DNA of 34,996 nucleotides. Source: JADFRG01 sp964590515 (lineage in GTDB: Bacteria; Chloroflexota; Anaerolineae; Anaerolineales; E44-bin32). Numbering within the stretch: position 1 is the stretch's first letter; each line of letters starts with the position of its first letter. Shown piece by piece: positions 7,509 to 13,936 of the stretch. The notes beneath the pieces are model-generated. The model saw only the letters and a program-made list of their open reading frames with translations. It searched no databases and was not told where the DNA came from. Location: NCBI GenBank assembly GCA_964590515.1, contig CAZPZD010000024.1, positions 1 through 34,996 of the forward strand, written 5' to 3'. The translations under genes and the position numbers were made by a program.

Positions 7509-8372
7509 CTAGGGGGCTGCTTCCGCTTGAAGGATCTCCCGCAAGGCCTGCCGCCGCCTGCCGCCTCCGAGCAGCTCCAGGCGACGAAGACCCAGTGGAT
7601 CGATCTCTTCGCGTAACAAACCCAGCTCGTGCTCGCTCGGAGGCTCGCTGACCGCGAGCTGCTCTGCGACCCGCAGCTCGAATCCGGTCTTAGCCTGCAC
7701 GTCCTCCGCAAGCACTCCAGGGTGCACGTGAGTCAACCGCAGTTCGCCGTCCGCAAAATCAAACTGACCCAGATCGGATACCAAGTAGACCGGGCCGGCT
7801 CCGAGTCGCCTGCCCGGCGTGTGGCCCAGGCCCGACAGAAAATCCAACTGTTGGACGAATGTGACTTTGGAGTGCCGCGGCACATAGAGGTGGATCCGAT
7901 CGAAGAGCACGGTCACGTCGGGAATTCCACCACTGCCGGGCATTCGCAGGCGGGGACGCCGGATGTCCCGTCCAATTGCCAGATTGTTGAAGTTGCCATG
8001 CCGGTCCACCTGGCCGGGCCGAAAGAACTCCAGCGGTTTCGCCGCCGGCAAGAAGTCGGCGGCTGCTTGGGCAAACCCGAAACTCCCCATCGAGTGTGCC
8101 AGCCAGCTTCCCTCGGCACCCTGCAGCTCCAGACGAGGGCCGGTCCGGCAGAAGCACTGCCCAATCGCGGAGGCCAAGTAGATCGCCGGGGCGTGGGTCT
8201 TTTGAGCAAGCAAGGCACCCACCGCAGCTATCGGGGTGGCCAGCCCCAGAGCAACCACATCGCCGTTCTCAATTCGCCGCGAGATACAAACGCAGATCAG
8301 CTCATCGACCGAATAGGCCATTGAGTGCGGCGATTGGAGAACCGGCGGGGGTTTGGTTTGAAGGCCTTCCAT
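7509..8372 (-). CDS. Family I CoA-transferase, beta-type subunit (GctB/IpdB-like)
   Basis: A 287-residue protein resembling glutaconate-type CoA-transferase beta subunits: DELICVCISR near residue 23, THAPAIYLASAIGQ (60-72), VDRHGNFNNLAIG, LRMPGSGGIPDVT and KVTFVQQLDFLSG. These enzymes are normally alpha/beta pairs. No alpha gene is in the window; its neighbour is an AAA+ ATPase 54 bp upstream on the same strand. The catalytic Glu of GctB, in a motif like IYESGAIG, aligns by eye with Leu66 (IYLASAIG). This recalls IpdB-type subunits that lack it, so the reaction cannot be assigned. The start could also be the Met at residue 18 (8321). Confidence 0.78.
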   Translation of the reverse strand: MEGLQTKPPPVLQSPHSMAYSVDELICVCISRRIENGDVVALGLATPIAAVGALLAQKTHAPAIYLASAIGQCFCRTGPRLELQGAEGSWLAHSMGSFGFAQAAADFLPAAKPLEFFRPGQVDRHGNFNNLAIGRDIRRPRLRMPGSGGIPDVTVLFDRIHLYVPRHSKVTFVQQLDFLSGLGHTPGRRLGAGPVYLVSDLGQFDFADGELRLTHVHPGVLAEDVQAKTGFELRVAEQLAVSEPPSEHELGLLREEIDPLGLRRLELLGGGRRRQALREILQAEAAP

Positions 8373-8426
8373 CTTCAGTCAACCTGCCCCGCGCGTGGCG
8401 GGGCATCGGGGCGAGTGCCGGGGGTG

Positions 8427-9764
8427 CTACAGCTCTACGAAATAGGCCTCGGCGGCCTTGTCGATCAGCTCCTTGCTCATCGCCGCCTCGACATTTAGGT
8501 AGCGTGAGATGTCCAGGATTTGATCGCAGATGTCTCTGGGATGCGAAGCCCGCAGCTTGCGATTGCGCTTGATGTACCACTCCTGAAGCATGTAGGCCAG
8601 GCCTCGGTCCGAGTACGGGACCCCTTTGGCCTCCGCGGTCCGCTTGAAGATGTCCCGGTAAGCCTCGTAGGACGGATCTCCGATTTCAATCTTGTGACGC
8701 AGGCGGCGAAGGAACGCTTCATCCACCAGGTCCTTGGGAGGCAGGTTGGTCGAGAACACAACCAGCACGTCGAATGGGACCTCAACCTTGCGGCCGGTAT
8801 GCAGGGTGAGGAAATCGATCCGGTTCTCGAGCGGAACGATCCAGCGATTGAGCAAGTCGCGCGGCCGCACCTGTTGGCGTCCAAAGTCGTCAATCAGGAA
8901 TACCCCACCATTCGCCTTCACTTGAAAGGGCGCCTCGTAGAACTTGTTGACGTCGTCGTAAACGAGGTCCAGCCCATCCATGGTCAGCTCGCCGCCGACC
9001 ACGATGAACGGGCGGCGGATCTTCACCCAACGCGGATCACCTTTCAACGCCCCGGTGCCTCCCGTTTCGGAGGTCTGATCGGGAGAGAGCTCATGGTTGA
9101 CCGAGTCGTACAGTTTGACGACCTGCCCGTCGATGTCGATCGCATACGGAATCGTGATGTCCTCCAGCAGCAGCAGTCTTCCGATCGCGCGTGCGATGGA
9201 GGTCTTGCCGTTGCCTGGGGGTCCATACAGGAAGATCGAGGCGCCCGAATTCACTGCGGGGCCGATCTGATTGAAAGTCGTTTCAGAGAGCACCAGGCCT
9301 TCGAGAGCCTTGCCCATGGTCCGGGGGTTCACCGTGGTCCGACTCCGGCTTTGGCGCAGGATCGCCTCGTTGTACACCGCGATCGGCACCGGGGCCGGCC
9401 CAGCATATTGGCTGCGCTCCAGGGCCTCCCGGGCTCTGGCGATCCCGGCGTCGGTAATCGCGTATTGATAGGAGCCTTCCCCGATTCCGATCTGGCTCTT
9501 GACCTCCACGAACTTCTCGCGCTTTAGGGCTTCCAGGACCAGGTCGCTCAGACCGGCGTAGGGAAGGGCCATCGCCTCAGCAACCTTGAAGCCGGTGAGA
9601 TAGCCGCGGAAGTAGAGCAGCTTAAGTGCCAGGTCCTGCAGCCACAGCTGGTTGAGGCCAGTATCTTCGATCCGATTGACAGTATTTGGGATGTAGCGCA
9701 GGCTGCCGGTGGTCGGCATGTCGGCAGTTCGGATGACTCGAGGCGAAGTGCGGGGGAGGGTCAT
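8427..9764 (-). CDS. AAA+ ATPase with N-terminal winged-helix-like domain
   Basis: A 445-residue cytoplasmic protein. Residues about 35-130 look like a winged-helix module (LALKLLYFRGYLTGFKVAE, LVLEALKREKFVEV). An AAA+ core follows with Walker A YGPPGNGKTS (about 181-190), Walker B-like VFLIDDFG (about 271-278), sensor-1 VVFSTN (about 324-329), and an Arg-rich FLRRLRHK. The substrate is not known to me; the fold suggests an ATP-driven remodeller. The downstream CoA-transferase subunit is likely co-transcribed. Start at 9764: TTGCTC (9800-9795), 17 bp, TATAAT (9777-9772), then 7 nt to the ATG, which implies a leaderless message. The open frame to 9836 would run through that promoter. Confidence 0.85.
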   Translation of the reverse strand: MTLPRTSPRVIRTADMPTTGSLRYIPNTVNRIEDTGLNQLWLQDLALKLLYFRGYLTGFKVAEAMALPYAGLSDLVLEALKREKFVEVKSQIGIGEGSYQYAITDAGIARAREALERSQYAGPAPVPIAVYNEAILRQSRSRTTVNPRTMGKALEGLVLSETTFNQIGPAVNSGASIFLYGPPGNGKTSIARAIGRLLLLEDITIPYAIDIDGQVVKLYDSVNHELSPDQTSETGGTGALKGDPRWVKIRRPFIVVGGELTMDGLDLVYDDVNKFYEAPFQVKANGGVFLIDDFGRQQVRPRDLLNRWIVPLENRIDFLTLHTGRKVEVPFDVLVVFSTNLPPKDLVDEAFLRRLRHKIEIGDPSYEAYRDIFKRTAEAKGVPYSDRGLAYMLQEWYIKRNRKLRASHPRDICDQILDISRYLNVEAAMSKELIDKAAEAYFVEL

Positions 9765-9771
9765 GGCCCCG

Positions 9772-9800
9772 ATTATAGTCTTCCGGCCAAAGGGGAGCAA
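9772..9800 (-). promoter_or_regulatory. Sigma-70-type promoter for the AAA+ ATPase gene
   Basis: On the minus strand, TTGCTC at 9800-9795 and TATAAT at 9777-9772 with a 17-bp spacer. The ATG at 9764 begins 7 nt after the -10, about where transcription should start. Confidence 0.72.
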
Positions 9801-9808
9801 ATCCTCAG

Positions 9809-9837
9809 TTGTTCCCACCCGGCCGGCTCTGTACAAT
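9809..9837 (+). promoter_or_regulatory. Sigma-70-type promoter for the GT2 gene
   Basis: TTGTTC (9809-9814), 17-bp spacer, TACAAT (9832-9837), then 7 nt to the ATG at 9845. It is back to back with the minus-strand promoter at 9772-9800 and has the same geometry. Confidence 0.65.
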
Positions 9838-9844
9838 ACTCCGG

Positions 9845-10531
9845 ATGAGCCTGACCTTCCTGATTCCGGTCTACAACGAGCGGGCCACGATCGAGGCCAT
9901 CCTCCGGCAGGTCGAGAGTGTCAATCTGGCCGACGAAATCATCGTCGTCGATGACGCTTCGACTGACGGGACCCGAGAGCTGCTACAGGAGCTCATCCCG
10001 GCCCTCCCGGGGGCCCGCCTGCTGCTGCATGAAACCAATCGGGGGAAAGGCGCGGCGATTCGGACCGGACTCGGGCTAGTGTCTTCTGATCTGGTGCTCA
10101 TCCAGGACGCCGACCTCGAATACGATCCGCGGGAGGTTCCCAACTTGCTCCGGCCGATTCTGGACGGCAAAGCTGACGTCGTCTATGGCTCTCGATTTCT
10201 CGGTGGGCCGCGCCGGACCACTATGTTCTGGCATATGGTGGCCAACAAGCTGCTGACGCTGATGACCAACCTGCTCTATAACAGCATCCTCTCGGATATG
10301 GAGACTGGATACAAACTCTTCCGCCGTGACCTGATCCAGTCGATCCCGATCCGATCGAACCGATTCGACTTCGAGCCGGAGATTACCGCCAAGCTGCTCA
10401 AGCGCAAAGCACGCCTCTTCGAAGTGCCGATCTCTTTCAACCCGCGCGAATACTCGGAAGGCAAGAAAATAGGCCTCGTTGACGCCTTTGCGGCTGTGTG
10501 GGCCCTGCTGAAGTACCGGGTGGTCGATTAA
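9845..10531 (+). CDS. Family 2 glycosyltransferase (dolichol-phosphate mannosyltransferase-like)
   Basis: A 228-residue GT-A enzyme: N-terminal FLIPVYNERATI, EIIVVDDASTDGT (about 34-46), NRGKGAAIRTG, and the metal-binding LIQDADLEYDP (about 85-95), then GSRFLGG and METGYKLFRR. This is the DPM1/polyprenyl-phosphate sugar transferase subgroup. It moves a sugar from a nucleotide donor to a polyprenyl phosphate or similar acceptor at the membrane; donor and acceptor cannot be told. There are no C-terminal membrane helices, so it is the short form. The start is set by the promoter 7 nt upstream and by the immediate fold. Its stop overlaps the convergent recJ stop by 4 bp (TTAA). Confidence 0.92.
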   Translation: MSLTFLIPVYNERATIEAILRQVESVNLADEIIVVDDASTDGTRELLQELIPALPGARLLLHETNRGKGAAIRTGLGLVSSDLVLIQDADLEYDPREVPNLLRPILDGKADVVYGSRFLGGPRRTTMFWHMVANKLLTLMTNLLYNSILSDMETGYKLFRRDLIQSIPIRSNRFDFEPEITAKLLKRKARLFEVPISFNPREYSEGKKIGLVDAFAAVWALLKYRVVD

Positions 10532-12201
10532 CCTGGCGTGAAATCCTGGACGACCAGCTGTAAGCTGACGACACCCCGAAACTCATTTCGCTCCAATCGG
10601 TAGGCAATATCAACCGTCCTGGAGATTTCCCGCAGTCGCTCTCCTAGATTGAACCCAATCGCATCGAAAACTCGATCGCCCTGGTGGAGGGCCAGCTTGA
10701 GATGCTTGCGGTCGGCACCCACGGCACGCTTGGAAAGGACTGTGGCGCCCCGAGTAGCGAAGACCGGAGCCGGGTTTCCTTCGCCGCACGGTTCGAGTTT
10801 CTCGACGAAGTCCATCAGATCGTCATTGAGCTGGTCAAAGCTCAAGACCGCGTCGATCGACAGAGTTGGCCGCAAGTCCTGGCCGCCCAACGTCTTCTCC
10901 GCGATCTGTTCCAACCGCTCAACGAAAGCGTCCCAGTTCGCGACCCCCACCCCGAATCCGGCGGCCGCCGCATGTCCGCCGTACCGTTCGAGCAGATCTC
11001 GGCATTCATCGAGGGCGCCGGTAATGTTGAACTGAGGGATGCTGCGGGCCGAGCCTCGAATGCTGTCTGCCTGTACTCGGGCCACCAGCGCGGGTCGATA
11101 GAACTCGTCGACTAGCCGCCCAGCCACCAGCCCAACGACGCCTTCGTGGAAGCTCGGATCGGCTGCGACGATCAGGTTTCCCCCCGGCGGAACAAGGCCG
11201 ATGATCTTCTTCGCTTGATCAAGCGTCTCATTCGTCAGCCGCTGGCGTTCTCGATTCAAGCGGTCGAGGCTTTCGGCCCGAGCCCGGGCTTCGGGCCCTG
11301 GTCTGGCCAGCAGCAGCTCGACTGCCTCCCCGGCGCTGGCGAGCCTCCCGGCTGCATTTAGCCGCGGGCCTAGACTGAAGCCAATGGAGTTGGCCGTCAG
11401 CCGGCCGGGGGTGAGACGAGCCTGCGCGACGAGCGCTTGCAAGCCCGGTCGACCCCCGGCATTCAGCTGCTCGAGCCCGGAGGCGACCAGCGCTCGATTC
11501 TCATTTTGAAGCGGTGCGAGGTCGGATACTGTTCCGACCGCGACCAGGTCCAGCGGGAGCACCGAGGATTGGCTTCCGCTGGCTTCGAGCAGCGCCTGGG
11601 CCAGTTTGAGCGCTACTCCGACTCCCGACAGCCCTTTGAACGGATAGCGGTCGCCCTCGCGGTTCGGATTGACTACCGCGATCGCAGGGGGCAATTCGTC
11701 AGCCGGCAGGTGGTGGTCAGTAACGATCAGCTCGAGCCCGATCTGCTTGGCAACTTCAGCAGCCTCCCAAGAGCGGATCCCGCAGTCAACGCTCACAAGC
11801 AAGTCTGCTCCTTCTGAGCGCAATTTGGATAGCGCGCCTGCATTTAAGCCATAGCCTTCTTCAAAACGATCGGGGATGTACCAACGGGTGGCAAACCCTT
11901 GCGAGCTTAGGACCTCATACAGTAGGACCGTGGCGGAGACGCCGTCCGCGTCGTAGTCGCCGTAGACGACCACCGTTTGGCCGCCGGCCCGGGCTGCCTG
12001 CAGCCGCTCCACCGCAGCCGGCATGTCCGTCAGGAGAAATGGGTCGCTCGAGCCAGAGTGGCGCCGGCTGAGAAACAGCTCGGCCTCGGACGCAGTTCGA
12101 ACCCCTCTCCCAGCCAGGATCGCCTGTTGAGTTGGGGTGTAGCCGCCTGGGTCAGACCAGGCCGACTGGGTGCCTGGCTCAATCCAGCGTTTGCCGAGCA
12201 T
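10528..12201 (-). CDS. recJ: Single-stranded-DNA-specific exonuclease RecJ
   Basis: A 557-residue protein with the DHH-family motifs of RecJ: VVYGDYDADGVSAT (motif I), VSVDCGIRSWEAA, IVTDHHLP (the DHH motif), VVNPNR, GVGVALKLAQAL and LGPRLNAAGRL. The C-terminal part has the DHHA1 domain (GGHAAAAGFG) and an OB-like tail. RecJ degrades single-stranded DNA 5' to 3' in recombination, mismatch and base-excision repair, using Mn2+/Mg2+ held by the motif Asp and His residues. The length fits the family. The upstream DUF4870 gene ends before a strong terminator, so recJ is probably transcribed separately. Confidence 0.96.
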   Translation of the reverse strand: MLGKRWIEPGTQSAWSDPGGYTPTQQAILAGRGVRTASEAELFLSRRHSGSSDPFLLTDMPAAVERLQAARAGGQTVVVYGDYDADGVSATVLLYEVLSSQGFATRWYIPDRFEEGYGLNAGALSKLRSEGADLLVSVDCGIRSWEAAEVAKQIGLELIVTDHHLPADELPPAIAVVNPNREGDRYPFKGLSGVGVALKLAQALLEASGSQSSVLPLDLVAVGTVSDLAPLQNENRALVASGLEQLNAGGRPGLQALVAQARLTPGRLTANSIGFSLGPRLNAAGRLASAGEAVELLLARPGPEARARAESLDRLNRERQRLTNETLDQAKKIIGLVPPGGNLIVAADPSFHEGVVGLVAGRLVDEFYRPALVARVQADSIRGSARSIPQFNITGALDECRDLLERYGGHAAAAGFGVGVANWDAFVERLEQIAEKTLGGQDLRPTLSIDAVLSFDQLNDDLMDFVEKLEPCGEGNPAPVFATRGATVLSKRAVGADRKHLKLALHQGDRVFDAIGFNLGERLREISRTVDIAYRLERNEFRGVVSLQLVVQDFTPG

Positions 12202-12232
12202 CGGATAGGGTCATCAGCCTCGGTCGGCAGCA

Positions 12233-12261
12233 AAACGGCCCGCTTTTTGAGCGGGCCGTTT
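12233..12261 (-). terminator. Intrinsic terminator of the DUF4870 gene
   Basis: A 12-bp stem (12233-12244 / 12250-12261, AAACGGCCCGCT and its complement) with a 5-nt loop, ending in TTTT in the minus-strand sense, 21 bp past the stop at 12282. Confidence 0.82.
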
Positions 12262-12281
12262 AAGTCAATCGCGGATTAGGG

Positions 12282-12623
12282 TTACGCCCAGCCTTGGCCC
12301 TTCACGAAATTGGTGAGGACCGGGATGTTGACTTGCTCCCCCTGGTAAGCCTTAATTCCCCAGTAGACGCCAACCGCCCAGATGATCAAGGATGGAGCAC
12401 CAAAACAGAAAATCAACACGGTGCTGAGGATCGTCCCCCCGACCAGGTTGAACAGCCCCCACGCCAGAGCTTGGGCGTTGTGGGCCCGAATGAACGGACG
12501 GGCTTTCTTGTCAGCCATAAGCAGGATGATGATCGGCACGATTGGGCTCAAAACATAAGCCAACAATGCCCAAAGCTTGTCATCACTGGTGATGCCGGCG
12601 TCCATTGCGGGTTTATTAGTCAT
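12282..12623 (-). CDS. DUF4870 (Tic20-like fold) small membrane protein
   Basis: A 113-residue protein with three hydrophobic segments at about residues 17-36, 55-75 and 77-92. The signatures LWALLAYVLSPIVPIIILL and ARPFIRAHNAQAL are typical of the DUF4870 family. The function of the family is not established. It is preceded by the strongest Shine-Dalgarno in the window (AGAGGAGAGGAAAGA before the ATG), in contrast with the leaderless genes nearby. It stands alone between a divergent fmt promoter and its own terminator. Confidence 0.85.
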   Translation of the reverse strand: MTNKPAMDAGITSDDKLWALLAYVLSPIVPIIILLMADKKARPFIRAHNAQALAWGLFNLVGGTILSTVLIFCFGAPSLIIWAVGVYWGIKAYQGEQVNIPVLTNFVKGQGWA

Positions 12624-12742
12624 TCTTTCCTCTCCTCTGGGTACCGGGCCGCCGATCGGCTGGTCCCGGCATTGTCATGGATTGTAACCGCATGGGCTAA
12701 AGTCGCAAGCCCATCTTATTGAACCCCTCGAATGGCAAGAGG

Positions 12743-12772
12743 TTGCTCACTGTTCGTCTCTGGTCGTATGCT
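12743..12772 (+). promoter_or_regulatory. Promoter of the fmt operon
   Basis: TTGCTC (12743-12748), 18-bp spacer, TATGCT (12767-12772), then 11 nt to the ATG at 12784. The -35 is identical to that of the AAA+ ATPase promoter. The rest of 12624-12742 shows no further feature. Confidence 0.55.
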
Positions 12773-12783
12773 AGCATTGGGGT

Positions 12784-13707
12784 ATGCGGGTGGTGTTCAT
12801 GGGGTCCCCGGATTTTTCGATCCCGATCCTCGCTGAGCTCGATCGGCTGTACGAGGTGATCGGAGTCGTTACTCAACCGGATCGACCGGCCGGCCGCGGC
12901 CGGCAACCGAGGGCCTCGATAGTGAAGCATTTCGCGATCGGGCATGGCCTGCGAGTGATGGACCCCGGAAGTCTGCGAGCACCCCAAGTCGTTGGCCAGC
13001 TAACCGACCTGCGACCCGAGCTTATCGTCGTTGCGGCCTTTGGCCAAATCCTCCCTCAAGCCGTGCTCGACATACCCCCGCATGGTTGCCTCAATGTCCA
13101 CGCCTCTCTGCTGCCACGTTGGCGGGGTGCCTCGCCGGTCCAAGCCGCCATACTGAGCGGAGACTCCGAAACGGGCGTCTCGATCATGTTGATGGATGCC
13201 GGTCTCGATACCGGCCCACTACTCGCCCAGCGAGCGACCCCAATCAATGCTAGCGAGACCGGCGGCAGTCTGGGGCAGCGGCTGGCCAGGATCGGGGCGG
13301 ATCTGCTGATTGAGGTGCTTCCAGCCCACCTGGCCGGAGAACTCGACTCCGCCGCCCAAGATGAGGCGCGAGCGACCCACGCGCCGCGCCTCAAGAAGGC
13401 CAGCGGCCTGATCGACCTGCAACTCTCAGCCGCTCAGCTAGCCCGGCAGATCCGGGCCTTCCAGCCTTGGCCGAGGTCCTACCTTCAATGGAATGCCCGC
13501 CGCCTGCTCGTTCATGCTGCCCGGGCCGTGCCAGTGGAAAAGCTTGCACCCGGTCAGGTCTTCGAGCTCGAACACCTCCCCGCGCTTGGGACGGCTGACG
13601 GTGCGCTGGTCCTGGAGCAAGTGCAGCCGGAAGGCAAGCGCCCGATGGATGGCCACGCCTTCCTGTTGGGTTCACCGGATTTTCTGGATGCCCAACTGCT
13701 CGGGTGA
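12784..13707 (+). CDS. fmt: Methionyl-tRNA formyltransferase
   Basis: A 307-residue protein with an N-terminal Rossmann formyltransferase domain: VVFMGSPDFSIPIL, VVTQPDRPAGRGR and VAAFGQILPQAVL. The catalytic segment is NVHASLLPRWRGASPVQAAILSGD with the Asn-His pair, followed by the TGVSIM and LDTGPLL motifs. An OB-like C-terminal domain (about 208-300) binds tRNA. It formylates Met-tRNAfMet from 10-formyl-tetrahydrofolate. It is first in an operon with a short GNAT-like frame and an amidohydrolase. The stop TGA (13705-13707) lies in the base of a hairpin, and the next frame continues in the same phase. Confidence 0.97.
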   Translation: MRVVFMGSPDFSIPILAELDRLYEVIGVVTQPDRPAGRGRQPRASIVKHFAIGHGLRVMDPGSLRAPQVVGQLTDLRPELIVVAAFGQILPQAVLDIPPHGCLNVHASLLPRWRGASPVQAAILSGDSETGVSIMLMDAGLDTGPLLAQRATPINASETGGSLGQRLARIGADLLIEVLPAHLAGELDSAAQDEARATHAPRLKKASGLIDLQLSAAQLARQIRAFQPWPRSYLQWNARRLLVHAARAVPVEKLAPGQVFELEHLPALGTADGALVLEQVQPEGKRPMDGHAFLLGSPDFLDAQLLG

Positions 13708-13746
13708 CCTGGCATGGATCTGCAAATCATCCGCACCCGTCACCCG
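13701..13746 (+). promoter_or_regulatory. Hairpin spanning the fmt UGA and the start of the next frame
   Basis: A perfect 8-bp stem, CGGGTGAC (13701-13708) with GTCACCCG (13739-13746), with a 30-nt loop holding the ATG at 13714. The UGA is inside the 5' arm. A small inner GGAT/ATCC pairing is possible. It may control coupled translation; a SECIS-like role is only a conjecture. Confidence 0.35.
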
Positions 13747-13932
13747 CTTGACGCATCCCTCGGCCAATTGACCGATTTGCTCCGCCGCCTCGGCCAGGGC
13801 GACGCCCTCGAAGACTTCGGCCGTCGGTTGGAACGAATGCCTGAATCGGACCGCTTTGTGTTGGTTACGGTCGGAGAAACCCTAATTGGCTATGCGCATC
13901 TTACAAACGATGGTCCGAGCCGACCGCAGTAG
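13714..13932 (+). CDS. GNAT-type acetyltransferase N-terminal half (truncated, possibly relic)
   Basis: A 72-residue frame. It resembles the first half of a GNAT N-acetyltransferase: IIRTRHPLD, an LTDLLRRLGQ helix, a second helix ending LERMPES, then FVLVTVGETLIGYAHLT for strands 2-3. It stops where the acetyl-CoA-binding motif A (Q/RxxGxG/A) should begin, so it should not be catalytic alone. It is in phase with fmt, separated by the fmt TGA and two codons, and stops 4 nt before the amidohydrolase ATG. It is therefore tightly placed in the operon. It may be a decayed gene kept for coupling or a small protein. The family call is by pattern only. Confidence 0.5.
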   Translation: MDLQIIRTRHPLDASLGQLTDLLRRLGQGDALEDFGRRLERMPESDRFVLVTVGETLIGYAHLTNDGPSRPQ

Positions 13933-13936
13933 TTCC

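Noticed and set aside
8520..9527. 335-codon open frame antisense to the AAA+ ATPase
   Set aside because: A shadow of the real gene: GC-rich codon bias opens the opposite frame and no family motifs are present.
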